Positions 36,321 to 46,856 of a DNA stretch of 64,000 nucleotides are shown one piece after another. Under the pieces are notes generated by a model that worked only from the letters and a program-made list of their open reading frames with translations, was not told where the DNA came from and did not search any database. The DNA is from Phocoena phocoena. Taxonomy: Eukaryota > Chordata > Mammalia > Artiodactyla > Phocoenidae. The position numbers were made by a program, and so were the translations under genes. The DNA is taken from positions 139,418,263 to 139,482,262 of the forward strand of contig NC_089221.1 of the NCBI RefSeq assembly GCF_963924675.1, written 5' to 3'. The stretch's first letter is position 1, and every line of letters starts with the position of its first letter.

Positions 36321-37195
36321 ATGAGAAGACAGAAAAATACAAAGCAGATGAAGGAGCAAGGTAAAAATCCACCTGAACAAACAAATGAAGAGGAAATAGG
36401 CAGTCTAACTGAAAAAGAATTCAGAGTAATGATAGCAAGGTAATCCAAAATCTTGGAAATACAATGGAGAAAATACAAGAAACTTTTAACAAGGACCTAG
36501 AAGAACTAAAGAGCAAACAAACAAGGATGGACAACACAATAAATGAAATTTAAAACAGCAGAATAACTGAGGAAGAAGAACGGATACGTGACCTGGAAGA
36601 TAAAATAGTATAAATAACTACCACACAGCAGAATAAATAAAAAAGAATGTAAAGAAATGAGGAAAATCTCAGAGACCTCTGAGACAACATTAGATGCACC
36701 AACATTCGAGTTACAGGGGTCCCAGAAGAAGAAGAGAAAAAAAAAGGGACTGAGAAAATATGTGGAGAGATTATAGTTGAAAATTTCCCTAATATGAGTT
36801 AAGAAATAGTCAATAAAGTCCAGGAAGTGCAGAGAGTCACATACAGGATAAATCCATGGAGAAACATGCCAAGACACATATTAATCAAACTATCAAAAAT
36901 TAAATACGAAGAAAAAATATTAAAAGCAGCAAGGGAAAAGCAACAATTAACATACAAGGGAATCCCCATAAGGTTAACAGCTGATCTTTCAGCAGAAACT
37001 CTGCAAGCCAGAAGGGAGTGGCAGGACATATTTAAAGTGATGAAAGGCAAAAACCTACAACCAAGATTACTCTACCCAGCAAGGATCTCTTTTAGATTCA
37101 ATGGAGAAATTAAAACCTTTACAGAAAAGCAAAAGCAAAGAGAGTTCAGTACCACAAAACCAGCTCTACAACAAATGCTAAAAGAACTTCTCTAG
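36321..37195 (+). pseudogene. Decayed L1 ORF1 (outer element)
   Basis: The ATG at 36321 ('atgagaagacag') matches the ORF1 start of the full-length copy, and the stop at 37193-37195 matches its end. Premature stops and small deletions occur early (for example after 'atgatagcaagg' near 36438, and around 36540-36660). Only the C-terminal part, about 36827-37195, is still one open frame of 122 codons, covering the later RNA-recognition and C-terminal domains. No functional product is expected. ORF1p is normally the trimeric RNA-binding chaperone of L1. Confidence 0.9.
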
Positions 37196-37253
37196 GCAGG
37201 AAACACAAGAGAAGGAAAAGACCTACAATAACAAACCCAAAAAAATTAAGAAA

Positions 37254-39291
37254 ATGGGAATAGGAACATACATATCGATAATCATCTTAAATGTAAATGG
37301 ATTAAATGCTCACCAAAAGACAAAGACTGGCTGAATGGATACAAAAACAAGACCCGTATACATGCTGTCTACAACAGACCCACTTCAAACCCAGGGATAC
37401 ATACAAACTGAAAATGAGGTGGTGGAAAAAGATATTCCATGCAAATGGAAATCAAAAGAAAGCTGGAGTAGCAATTCTCATATCAGACAAAATAGACTTT
37501 AAAATAAAGACTATTACAAGAGACAAAGAAGGACACTACATAATGATCAAGGGATCAATCCAAGAAGAAGATATAACAATTGTAAATATTTATTCACCCA
37601 ACATAGAAGCACCCCAATACATAAGGCAAATGCTAACAGTCATAAAAGGGAAAATGGACAGTAACAAAATCCCAGTAGGGGACTTTAACACCCCACTATC
37701 ACCAATGGACAGATCAACCAAAATGAAAATAAATATGGAAACACAAACTTTAAATGACACATTAAACAAGATGGACTTAATTGATATTTATAGCACATTC
37801 CATCCAAAAACAGCAGATTACACTTTCTTCTCAACTGCTCATGGAACATTCTCCAGGAGAGACCATATCTTGGGTCACAAATCAAGCCTTGGTAAATTTA
37901 AGAAAACTGAAATCATATCAAGTATCTTCTCTGACCACAATGCTATGAGATTAGACATCAATTACAGGAAAAAAAATCTGTAAAAAATAGCAACACATGG
38001 AGGCTACACAATACACAAGTAAATAACCAAGAGATCACTGAAGAAATCAAAGAGGAAATCAAAAAATACCAAGAAACAAACGACAATGAAAACACGATGA
38101 CCCAAAATCTATGGGATGCAGCAAAACCAGTTCTAAGAGGGAAGATTATAGCAATACAATCATACCTCAGGGAAGAAGAAAAATCTCAGATAAACAATCT
38201 AACCGTACACCTAAGGCAACTAGAGAAAGAAGAACAAAAAACCCCCCAAAGTTAGGAGAAATCATAAAGATCAGACCAGAAATAATGAAAAGGAAATGCA
38301 GGAAACGATAGCAAAAATCAATAAAACTAAAAGCTGGTTCTTTGAGAAGATAAACAAAATAGATAAACCACTAGCCAGACTCATCAAGAAAAAAAGGGAG
38401 AAGACTCAAATCAATAGAATTAGAAATGAAAAAGGAGAAGTAACAACTGACACTGCAGAAATACATAGGATCATGAGAGATTACGACAAGCAAGTATATG
38501 CCAAAAAAATGGACAACCTGGAAGAAATGGACAAATTCTTAGAAATGCACAACTTGCTGAGACTGAACCAGGAAGAAATAGAAAATATAAAGAGACCAAT
38601 CACAAGCACTGAAATTGTAACTGATTAAAAATCTTCCAACAAACAAAAGCCCAGGACCAGATGGCTTCTCAGGCGAATTCTATCAAACGTTTAGAGAAGA
38701 GCTAACACCTATCCTCCTCAAACTCTTCCAAAATATAGCACAGGGAGGAACACTCCCAAACTCATTCTATGAGGTCACCATCACCCTGATACCAAAACCA
38801 GACAAAGATGTCAGCAAAAAAGAAAACTACAAGCCAATATCACTGAGGAACATAGATGTAAAAATCCTCAACAAAATTCTAGCAAAAGGAATCCAACAGC
38901 ACATTAAAAGGATCATACACCATGATCAAGTGGGGTTTATCCCAGGAATGCAAGGATTCCTCAATATATGCAAATCAATCAATGTGATAAACCACAGTAA
39001 CAAACTGAAGGAGAAAAACCATATGATCATCTCAATAGGTGCAGAAAAAGCTTTTGACAAAATTCAACACCCATTTATGATAAAAACCCTCCAGAAAGTA
39101 GGCATAGAGGGAACTTTCCTCAACATAATAAAGGCCATATATGACAAATGCACACCCAACATCATCCTCAGTGGTGAAAAACTGAAACCATTTCCACTAA
39201 GATCAGGAACAAGACAAGGTTGCCCACTCTCACCACTATTATTCAACATTGTTTTGGAAGTTTTAGTGACAGCAATCAAAGAAGAAAAATA
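37254..39291 (+). pseudogene. Decayed L1 ORF2, endonuclease and start of RT (outer element, left part)
   Basis: ATG at 37254 corresponds to the ORF2 start. Frames at 37306-37983 (225 codons, most of the endonuclease domain including the GDFNTPLS motif), 38296-38628 and 38930-39292 are colinear with the intact copy but separated by stops and shifts. At 37861 the intact 'RIDHILG' reads RRDHILG, so the first base-level decay is inside the catalytic domain. The frame ends because the younger L1 was inserted at 39291/39292; RT motifs continue at 46843. Confidence 0.92.
39278..39291. repeat. L1 target-site duplication, left copy
   Basis: 14 bp 'aaagaagaaaaata', identical to 46843-46856. It marks the exact insertion point of the full-length L1. 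Confidence 0.95.
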
Positions 39292-39302
39292 GGGGGACCT
39301 TG

Positions 39303-39312
39303 AAGATGGCGG
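39303..39312 (+). promoter_or_regulatory. YY1-like site at L1 5' end
   Basis: 'Aagatggcgg' lies 12 bases into the element. In human L1 a YY1 site at the same place directs accurate transcription start. Position and motif are seen; function is inferred. Confidence 0.6.
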
Positions 39313-40499
39313 AAGAGTAAGACGCGGAGATCGCCTTCCTCCCCACGGATACACCAGAAATACATCCACACGTGGAACAACTCCTACAGAACTCCTACTG
39401 AAGGCTGGCAGAAGACCTCAGACCTCCCAAAGGGCAAGAAACTCCCCACGTAACTGGGTAGGGCAAAAGAAAAAACAGAGACAAAAGAATAAGGACGGCA
39501 CCTGCACCAGTGGGAGGGAGCTGTGAAGGAGGAAAAGTTTCCACACACTAGGAAGCCGCTCCGTGGGCGGAGACTGCGGGAGGCAGAGGGGGGAGTTTCG
39601 GGACCGCGGAGTAGTGCACAGCGACGGGTGCGGAGGGCAAAGCGGGGAGATTCCTGCACAGACGATCGGTGCCGACCAGCACTCACCAACCCGAGAGGCT
39701 TGCTGCTCACCCACCGGGGCGGGCGGGGCTGCGAGCTGAGGCTCGGGTTTTGGTTTTGGACGGAGCTCAGGGAGAGGACTGGGGTTGGCGGCTTGAACAT
39801 AGCCTGAAGGGGTTAGTGCACCACGACTAGCCGGGAGGGGGTTCGGGGAAAAGCCTGCACCGGCCGAAGAGGCAAGAGACTTTTTCTTCCCTCTTTGTTT
39901 CCTGGTGCGCGAGGAGAGGGGTTTAAGAGCGCTGCTTAAAGGAACTCCAGAGACGGGCGCGAGCCGCGGCTAAAACCGCGGACCCCAGAGACGGGCGGGA
40001 GACGCTAAGGCTGCTGCTGCCGCCACCAAGGGGCCTGTGTGCGAGCACAGGTCACTCTCCACACCCCTCTTCCGCGGAGCCTGTGCAGCCCGCCACTGCC
40101 AGGTTCCCGGGATCCAGGGCCAACTTCCCCGGGACAGCGCACGGCGGGCCTCAGGCTGGTGCAACGTCACGCCGGCCTCTGCCGCAACGTCACGCTGCCT
40201 CTGCCGCCGCAGGCCCGCCCCGCACGCAGTGCCCCTCCTTCCCCCATCCCCCAACCCCCGGCCTGAGTGAGCCGGAGGCCCCGAATCAGCGGCTCCTTTA
40301 ACCCCGTCCTGTCTGAGCGAAAAAAACAGACGCCCTCCAGCGACCTACACGCAGAGGCAGGGCCAAATCCAAAGCTGAGCTCCTGTGAGCGGTGAGAACA
40401 AAGAAGAGAAAGGGAAATCTCTCCCAGCAGCCACAGAAGCAGCGGATTAAAGCTCCACAATCAACTTGATATACCCTGCATCTGTGGAATACCTGAATA

Positions 40500-41090
40500 G
40501 ACAAGGAATGATCCCAAATTGAAGAAGTGGAATTTAGGAGCGAGATCTATGATTTTTTTCCCTTTTCCTCTTTTTGTGAATGTGTACGTGTATGCTTCTG
40601 TGTGACATCTAGTCTGTATACTCTAGCTTCCATCATTTGTCCTAGGGCTCTATCCGTCCATGACTTTTTTTTTTTTTTTTAAATTCTTTTTCTTAATAAT
40701 TAAGTTTAATTGTAATAACTTTATTATACTTTACCTTCGTTCTTTCTTTCTTTCCTTCCTTCCCTCCCTCCTTTAGACAACGAATCACCCCAAATTGAGG
40801 AGGTGGTCTCAGGGAGCAGGATTTATGATTTTTCCCCCTTTACCTCTTTTTGTGAAGGTGTATGTGTATGCTTCTGTGTAAGATTTTCTCTGTATAGCTT
40901 TGCTTCCAACATTTGTCCTAAGGTTCTATCCGGCCCTTTTTTTTTTTCTTTCTTTCTAAATATTTTTTAATTCAATAACTATATTATACTTTATTTTATT
41001 TTTACTGTATCATCTTTCTTTCTGTCTTTTTTTCCTTCTTTCCCTCCTCCCTTCCTTCCTCCCTCCCTCCCTCCCTCCCTCCTTTCTTTC
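40500..41090 (+). repeat. 276-bp tandem repeat in L1 5'UTR (two units)
   Basis: Unit 1 starts 'gacaaggaatgatcccaaa' (40500) and unit 2 'gacaacgaatcaccccaaa' (40776). Both continue through 'atttatgattttt'/'atctatgattttttt', 'cctctttttgtgaa', 'tgtatgcttctgtgt', 'catttgtccta' and 'ttctatccg', and end in C/T-rich simple sequence. Offset is 276 bp. The units have diverged and the pyrimidine tail of the second is expanded (41020-41150). Confidence 0.9.
40734..40775. repeat. Pyrimidine (CTTT/CCTT) tract
   Basis: Simple T/C repeat closing the first 5'UTR repeat unit. Confidence 0.9.
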
Positions 41091-41150
41091 CTTCTTTGCT
41101 TCTTTCTTCCTTCCTTCCTTTCCTCCTCTCCCTCTTTCCTTACTCATACT
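41008..41150. repeat. Expanded pyrimidine (CTTT/CCTT/CCCT) tract
   Basis: Long C/T simple repeat closing the second 5'UTR repeat unit; longer than the first tract. A likely length-variable microsatellite. Confidence 0.9.
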
Positions 41151-41688
41151 TCTACTAATTCTCCCTACTTTTTCTCCCTTTTATTCTGAGCTGTGTGGAT
41201 GAAAGGCTCTTGGTGCTCCAGCCAGGAGTCAGGGCTCTGCCTCTGAGGTAGGAGAGCCAACTTCAGGACACTGGTCAACAAGAGACCTCCCAGCTCCACA
41301 TAATATTAAACGGTGGAAATATCCCAGAGACCTCCATCTTAACACCAGCACCCAGCTTCACTCAACGACCAGCAAGCCACAGTGCTGGACAACCTATGCC
41401 AAACAACTAGCAAAACAGGAACACAACCCCACCCATTAGCAGAGAGGCTGCCTAAAATCATAATAAGGCCACAGACACCCCAAAACACACCACCAGACGT
41501 GAACCTGCCCACTAGAGAGACAAGATCCAGCCTCATCCAGCACAACACAGGCACTAGTCCCCTCCACCAGGAAGCCTACACAACCCACTGAAACAACCTT
41601 AGCCACTGGAGACAGACATCAAAAACAACGGGAACTACGAACCTGCAGCCTGCAAAAAGGAGACCCCAAACACAGTAAGATAAGCAAA

Positions 41689-42582
41689 ATGAGAAGACAG
41701 AAAAACACACAGCAGATGAAGGAGCAAGATAAAAACCCACCAGACCTAACAAATGAAGAGGAAATAGGCAATCTACCTGAAAAAGAATTCAGAATAATGA
41801 TAGTAAGGATGATCCGAAATCTTGGAAGTAGAATGGACAAAATGCAAGAAACAGTTAACAAGGACCTAGAAGACATAAAGATGAAACAAGCAACGATGAA
41901 CAACGCAATAAATGAAATTAAAATCACTCTAGATAGGATCAATAGCAGAATAACTGAGGCAGAAGAACGGATAAGTGACCTGGAAGATAAAGTAGTGGAA
42001 ATAACTACTGCAGAGCAGAATAAAGAAAAAAGAATGAAAAGAACTGAGGACAGTCTCAGAGACCTCTGGGACAACATGAAACGCACCAACATTCGAATTA
42101 TAGGGGTTCCAGAAGAAGAAGAAAGAAAGAAAGGGACTGAGAAAATATTTGAAGAGATTATAGTTGAAAACTTCCCTAATATGGGAAAGGAAATAGTTAA
42201 TCAAGTCCAGGAAGCACAGAGGGTCCCATACAGGATAAATACAAGGAGAAACACGCCAAGACACATATTAATCAAACTGTCAAAAATTAAATACAAAGAA
42301 AGCATATTAAAAGCAGCAAGGGAAAAACAACAAATAACACACAAGGGAATCCCCATAAGGTTAACAGCTGATCTCTCAGCAGAAACCCTACAAGCCAGAA
42401 GGGAGTGGCAGGACATACTGAAAGTGATGAAGGAGAATAGCCTGAAACCAAGACTACTCTACCCAGCAAGGATCTCATTCACATTTGATGGAGAAATTAA
42501 AACATTTACAGACAAGCAAAAGCTGAGAGAGTTCAGCACCACCAAACCAGCTTTACAACAAATGCTAAAGGAACTTCTCTAG
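41689..42582 (+). CDS. L1 ORF1 protein (RNA-binding chaperone), intact
   Basis: 297 codons from ATG 41689 to a TAG stop, with no interruption. ORF1p is the trimeric nucleic-acid chaperone that coats L1 RNA in the cytoplasmic ribonucleoprotein and is needed for retrotransposition. Visible layout: charged N-terminus (1-32), a heptad-rich coiled-coil region (about 33-130), an RNA-recognition motif beginning at the NIRIIGVPEEEE segment (134-145), then the C-terminal domain with the RREW (237-240) and YPARISFTFDGEIKTF (258-273) segments typical of L1. It is somewhat shorter than human ORF1p (338 residues), mainly N-terminally. ORF2 starts 58 bp downstream, the usual bicistronic spacing. It is transcribed from the 5'UTR promoter. 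The long minus-strand frame at 41619-42092 is a shadow. Confidence 0.97.
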   Translation: MRRQKNTQQMKEQDKNPPDLTNEEEIGNLPEKEFRIMIVRMIRNLGSRMDKMQETVNKDLEDIKMKQATMNNAINEIKITLDRINSRITEAEERISDLEDKVVEITTAEQNKEKRMKRTEDSLRDLWDNMKRTNIRIIGVPEEEERKKGTEKIFEEIIVENFPNMGKEIVNQVQEAQRVPYRINTRRNTPRHILIKLSKIKYKESILKAAREKQQITHKGIPIRLTADLSAETLQARREWQDILKVMKENSLKPRLLYPARISFTFDGEIKTFTDKQKLREFSTTKPALQQMLKELL

Positions 42583-42640
42583 ACACGAAACACAAGAGAA
42601 GGAAATGACCTATAGTAGCGAACCCAAAACAATATAGAAA

Positions 42641-45600
42641 ATGGAAATAGGAACATACATATCAATAATTACTTAAATGTAAATGGACTAAATGCTCCCA
42701 CCAAAAGACACAGATTGGCTGAATGGATACAAAAACAAGACCCTTATATATGCTGTCTACAAGAGACCCACTTCAGAACTAGAGACACATACAGACTGAA
42801 AGTAAGGGGATGGAAAAAGATATTCCATGCAAATGGAAACCAAAAGAAAGCTGGAGTAGCAATTCTCATATCAGACAAAATAGACTTTAAAATAAGGACT
42901 ATTAAAAGGGACAAAGAAGGACACTACATAATGATCAAGGGATCGATCCAAGAAGAAGATATAACAATTGTAAATATTTATGCACCCAACATAGGAGCAC
43001 CTCAATACATAAGGCAAATACTAACAACCATAAAAGGGGAGATCAACAGTAACACATTCATAGTAGGGGACTTTAACACCCCACTTTCACCCATGGACAG
43101 ATCATCCAAAATGAAAATAAATAAGGAAACACAAGCTTTAAATGATACATTAAACAAGATGGACTTAATTGATATTTATAGGACACTCCATCCAAAAACA
43201 ACAGAATACACATTTTTCTCAAGTGCTCATGGAACATTCTCCAGGATAGATCATATCTTGGGTCACAAATCAAGCCTTGGTAAATTTAAGAAAACTGAAA
43301 TTGTATCAAGTATCTTTTCCGACCACAACGCCATGAGACTAGATATCAATTACAGGAAAAGATCTGTAAAAAATACAAACACATGGAGGCTAAACAATAC
43401 ACTACTTAATAATGAAGTGATCACTGAAGAAATCAAAGAGGAAATAAAAAAATACCTAGAAACAAATGACAATGGAGACACAACGACCCAAAACCTATGG
43501 GATGCAGCAAAAGCAGTTCTAAGGGGGAAGTTTATAGCAATACAAGCCCACCTTAAGAAGCAGGAAACATCTCGAATAAACAGCCTAACCTTGCACCTCA
43601 AGCAATTAGAGAAAGAAGAACAAAAAAACCCCAAAGCTAGCAGAAGGAAAGAAATCATAAAAATCAGATCAGAAATAAATGAAAAAGAAATGAAGGAAAC
43701 AATAGCAAAGATCAATAAAACTAAAAGCTGGTTCTTTGAGAAGATAAACAAAATAGATAAACCACTAGCCAGACTCATCAAGAAAAAAAGGGAGAAGACT
43801 CAAATCAATAGAATTAGAAATGAAAAAGGAGAAGTAACAACTGACACTGCAGAAATAAAAAAAATCATGAGAGATTACTACAAGCAACTCTATGCCAATA
43901 AAATGGACAATCTGGAAGAAATGGACAAATTCTTAGAAATGCACAACCTGCCAAGACTGAATCAGGAAGAAATAGAAAATATGAACAGACCAATCACAAG
44001 CACTGAAATTGAAACTGTGATTAAAAACCTTCCAACAAACAAAAGCCCAGGACCAGATGGCTTCACAGGTGAATTCTATCAAACGTTTAGAGAAGAGCTA
44101 ACACCTATCCTTCTCAAACTCTTCCAAAATATAGCAGAGGGAGGAACACTCCCAAATTCCTTCTACGAAGCCACCATCACCTTGATACCAAAACCAGACA
44201 AGGATGTCACAAAGAAAGAAAACTACAGGCCAATATCACTGATGAACATAGATGCAAAAATCCTCAACAAAATACTAGCAAACAGAATCCAACAGCACAT
44301 TAAAAGGATCATACACCATGATCAAGTGGGGTTTATTCCAGGAATGCAAGGATTCTTCAATATACGCAAATCTATCAATGTGATAAACCATATTAACAAA
44401 TTGAAGGAGAAAAACCATATGATCATCTCAATAGATGCAGAGAAAGCTTTCGACAAAATTCAACACCCATTTATGATAAAAACCCTCCAGAAAGTAGGCA
44501 TAGAGGGAACTTTCCTAAACATAATAAAAGCCATATATGACAAGCCCACAGCACACATCACCCTCAATGGTGAAAAACTGAAAGCATTTCCTCTAAGATC
44601 AGGAACAAGACAAGGTTGCCCACTCTCACCACTCTTATTCAACATAGTTTTGGAAGTTTTAGCCACAGCAATCAGAGAAGAAAAGGAAATAAAAGGAATC
44701 CAAATCGGAAAAGAAGAAGTAAAGCTGTCACTGTTTGCAGATGACATGATACTATACATAGAGAATCCTAAAGATGCTACCAGAAAACTACTAGAGCTAA
44801 TCAATGAATTTGGTAAAGTAGCAGGATACAAAATTAATGCACAGAAATCTCTGGCATTCCTATATACTAATGATGAAAAATCTGAAAGTGAAATCAAGAA
44901 AACACTCCCATTTACCACTGCAACAATAAGAATAAAATATCTAGGAATAAACCTACCTAAGGATACGAAAGACCTGTATGCAGAAAATTATAAGACACTG
45001 ATGAAAGAAATTAAAGATGATACAAATAGATGGAGAGATATACCATGTTCTTGGATGGGAAGAATCAACATTGTGAAAATGACTCTACTACCCAAAGCAA
45101 TCTACAGATTCAATGCAATCCCTATCAAACTACCACTGGCATTTTTCACAGAACTAGAACAAAAAATTTCGCAATTTGTATGGAAACACAAAAGACCCCG
45201 AATAGCCAAAGCAATCTTGAGAACGAAAAAAGGAGCTGGAGGAATCAGGCTCCCTGACTTCAGACTATATTACAAAGCAACAGTAATCAAGACAGTATGG
45301 TACTGGCACAAAAACAGAAAGATAGATCAGTGGAACAGGATAGAAAGCCCAGAGATAAAGCCACGCACATATGGACACCTTATCTTTGATAAAGGAGGCA
45401 GGAATGTACAGTGGAGAAAGGACAGCCTCTTCAATAAATGGTGCTGGGAAAACTGGACAGGTACATGTAAAAGTATGAGATTAGATCACTCCCTAACACC
45501 ATACACAAAAATAAGCTCAAAATGGATTAAAGACCTAAATGTAAGGCCAGAAACTATCAAACTCATAGAAGAAAACATAGGAAGAACACTCTATGACATA

Positions 45601-46458
45601 AATCACAGCAAGATCCTTTCTGACCCACCTCCTAGAGTAATGGAAATAAAAACAAAAATAAACAAATGGGACCTAATGAAACTTCAAAGCTTTTGCACAG
45701 CAAAGGAAACCATAACCAAGACCAAAAGACAACCCTCAGAATGGGAGAAAACATTTGCAAATGAAGCAACTGACAAAGGATTAATCTCCAAAATTTACAA
45801 GCAGCTCATGCAGCTCAATAACAAAAAAACAAACAACCCCATCCAAAAATGGGCAGAAGACCTAAATAGACATTTCTCCAAAGAAGATATACAGAATGCC
45901 AACAAACACATGAAAGAATGCTCAACATCATTAATCATTAGAGAAATGCAAATCAAAACTACAATGAGATATCATCTCACACCAGTCAGAATGGCCATCA
46001 TCAAAAAATCTAGAAACAATAAATGCTGGAGAGGGTGTGGAGAAAAGGGGACACTCTTGCACTGCTGGTGGGAATGTGAATTGGTTCAGCCACTGTGGAG
46101 AACAGTATGGAGGTTCCTTAAAAAACTACAAATAGAATTACCATATGACCCAGCAATCCCACTACTTGGCATATACCCTGAGAAAACCAAAATTCAAAGA
46201 GAGTCATGTACCAAAATGTTCATTGCAGCTCTATTTACAATAGCCAGGACATGGAAACAACCTAAGCGCCCATCATCAGATGAATGGATAAAGAAGATGT
46301 GGCACATATACACAATGGAATATTACTCAGCCTTAAAAAGAAATGAAATTGAGCTATTTGTAATGAGATGGATAGACCTAGAATCTGTCATACAGAGTGA
46401 AGTAAGTCAGAAAGAAAAAGACAAATACCGTATGCTAACACATATATATGGAATTTAA
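42641..46458 (+). CDS. L1 ORF2 (endonuclease/reverse transcriptase), one-base deletion near start
   Basis: ORF2p nicks DNA and primes reverse transcription of L1 RNA. The expected ATG is 42641, 58 bp after ORF1, but one base is missing at about 42672 (compare 'aattaccttaaatg' near 60955), putting the ATG out of frame with the remaining 1,262 codons. The main frame is open from before 42670 to 46458. Counting from codon 42715 (TTG): endonuclease glutamate 17 in QETHF, GDFN 118-121, D179/H180, SDH 202-204; reverse transcriptase with FADD at 674-677; Cys-rich C-terminus with cysteines 1104, 1108, 1117, 1121. Adding 26 gives the human catalytic numbering (E43, D145, D205, H230, D702/D703), so spacing is fully conserved. 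The first in-frame ATG is 42931, after the QETHF glutamate. No catalytic residue is lost. Minus-strand frames here are shadows. Confidence 0.93.
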
Positions 46459-46825
46459 GGGAAAATAATGTCATGAAGAACCTAGGGGTAAGATAGGAAT
46501 AAAGATGCAGACCTACTGGAGAACGGACTTAAGGATATGGGGAGGGGGAAGGGTGAGTTTTGACAGGGCGAGAGAGAGTCATGGACATATACACACTAAC
46601 AAACGTAGTAAGGTAGATAGCTGGAGGGAAGCAGCCGCAAGGCACAGGGATATTAGCTCGGTGCTTTGTGACAGCCTGGAGGGGTGGGATGGGGAGAGTG
46701 GGAGGGAGGGAGACGCAAGAGGGAAGACATATGGGAACATATGTATATGTATAGCTGATTCACTTTGTTGTAAAGCAGAAACTAACACACCATTGTAAAG
46801 CAATTATACCCCAATAAAGATGTTT
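46459..46825 (+). other. L1 3'UTR with G-rich runs
   Basis: Contains two G-run clusters, at 46539-46554 and 46681-46710 ('ggggtgggatggggagagtg' and on), able to form G-quadruplexes on this strand. Equivalent runs are kept in the other copies (48709-48722, 48848-48900, 63181-63190, 63328-63343). G-rich 3'UTRs are a known property of mammalian L1. Confidence 0.85.
46813..46818 (+). terminator. L1 polyadenylation signal AATAAA
   Basis: AATAAA shortly before the poly-A tail (46826-46845). The same signal precedes the tails of the L1 copies ending at 49020 and 63469. Confidence 0.9.
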
Positions 46826-46842
46826 AAAAAAAAAAAAAAAAA

Positions 46843-46856
46843 AAAGAAGAAAAATA
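46843..46856. repeat. L1 target-site duplication, right copy
   Basis: Identical 14 bp to 39278-39291, directly after the A-tail. Outer L1 sequence resumes here. Confidence 0.95.

Larger units (their letters stand above)
35868..39291 (+). mobile_element. Outer L1, 5'-truncated, left part
   Basis: Similarity to the full-length L1 begins near 35868 ('ctctgaggtgggagagctg', matching about 41240) and runs colinearly through 5'UTR end, ORF1 and ORF2 to 39291. It stops in the reverse-transcriptase region, where the full-length L1 inserted; the element resumes at 46843. It has many stops and small indels. Upstream of 35868 there is no L1 match, so it was truncated at insertion or later. Confidence 0.93.
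39292..41688 (+). promoter_or_regulatory. L1 5'UTR and internal promoter, CpG-rich
   Basis: The first bases contain 'aagatggcgg' (39303-39312), a YY1-type site at the position known to set the start site in primate L1. 39500-40330 is strongly GC- and CpG-rich against an AT-rich window, typical of an L1 Pol II internal promoter and not of a host CpG island, since it begins exactly at the element's 5' end. 40500-41150 holds a 276-bp tandem repeat and pyrimidine tracts. 41220-41688 is the part also present in the outer L1. At about 2.4 kb it is much longer than the roughly 0.9-kb human L1 5'UTR. Confidence 0.85.
39292..46842 (+). mobile_element. Full-length, near-intact L1 retrotransposon
   Basis: About 7.55 kb from 'gggggacc' to the end of the poly-A tail. 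In order: 5'UTR (39292-41688), ORF1 (41689-42582), ORF2 (42641-46458), 3'UTR with polyadenylation signal and A-tail (46459-46842). It is bounded by a perfect 14-bp target-site duplication. The 5' end is complete, the 5'UTR retains many CpGs that would decay with age, and ORF1 is uninterrupted. These show a young insertion. The only disabling change I found is a one-base deletion near the start of ORF2. It sits inside an older L1 of the same orientation. Confidence 0.97.

Noticed and set aside
39500..40330. CpG-rich block considered as a host gene promoter/CpG island
   Set aside because: It starts at the exact 5' end of a full-length L1 and ends inside its leader, so it is the L1 internal promoter.
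41619..42264. Minus-strand frames of 111-157 codons across L1 ORF1
   Set aside because: Hydrophobic antisense shadows of an A-rich coding strand; comparable frames occur opposite every L1 copy.
43350..44918. Minus-strand frames of 143-152 codons across L1 ORF2
   Set aside because: Antisense shadows of ORF2, for the same reason as over ORF1.
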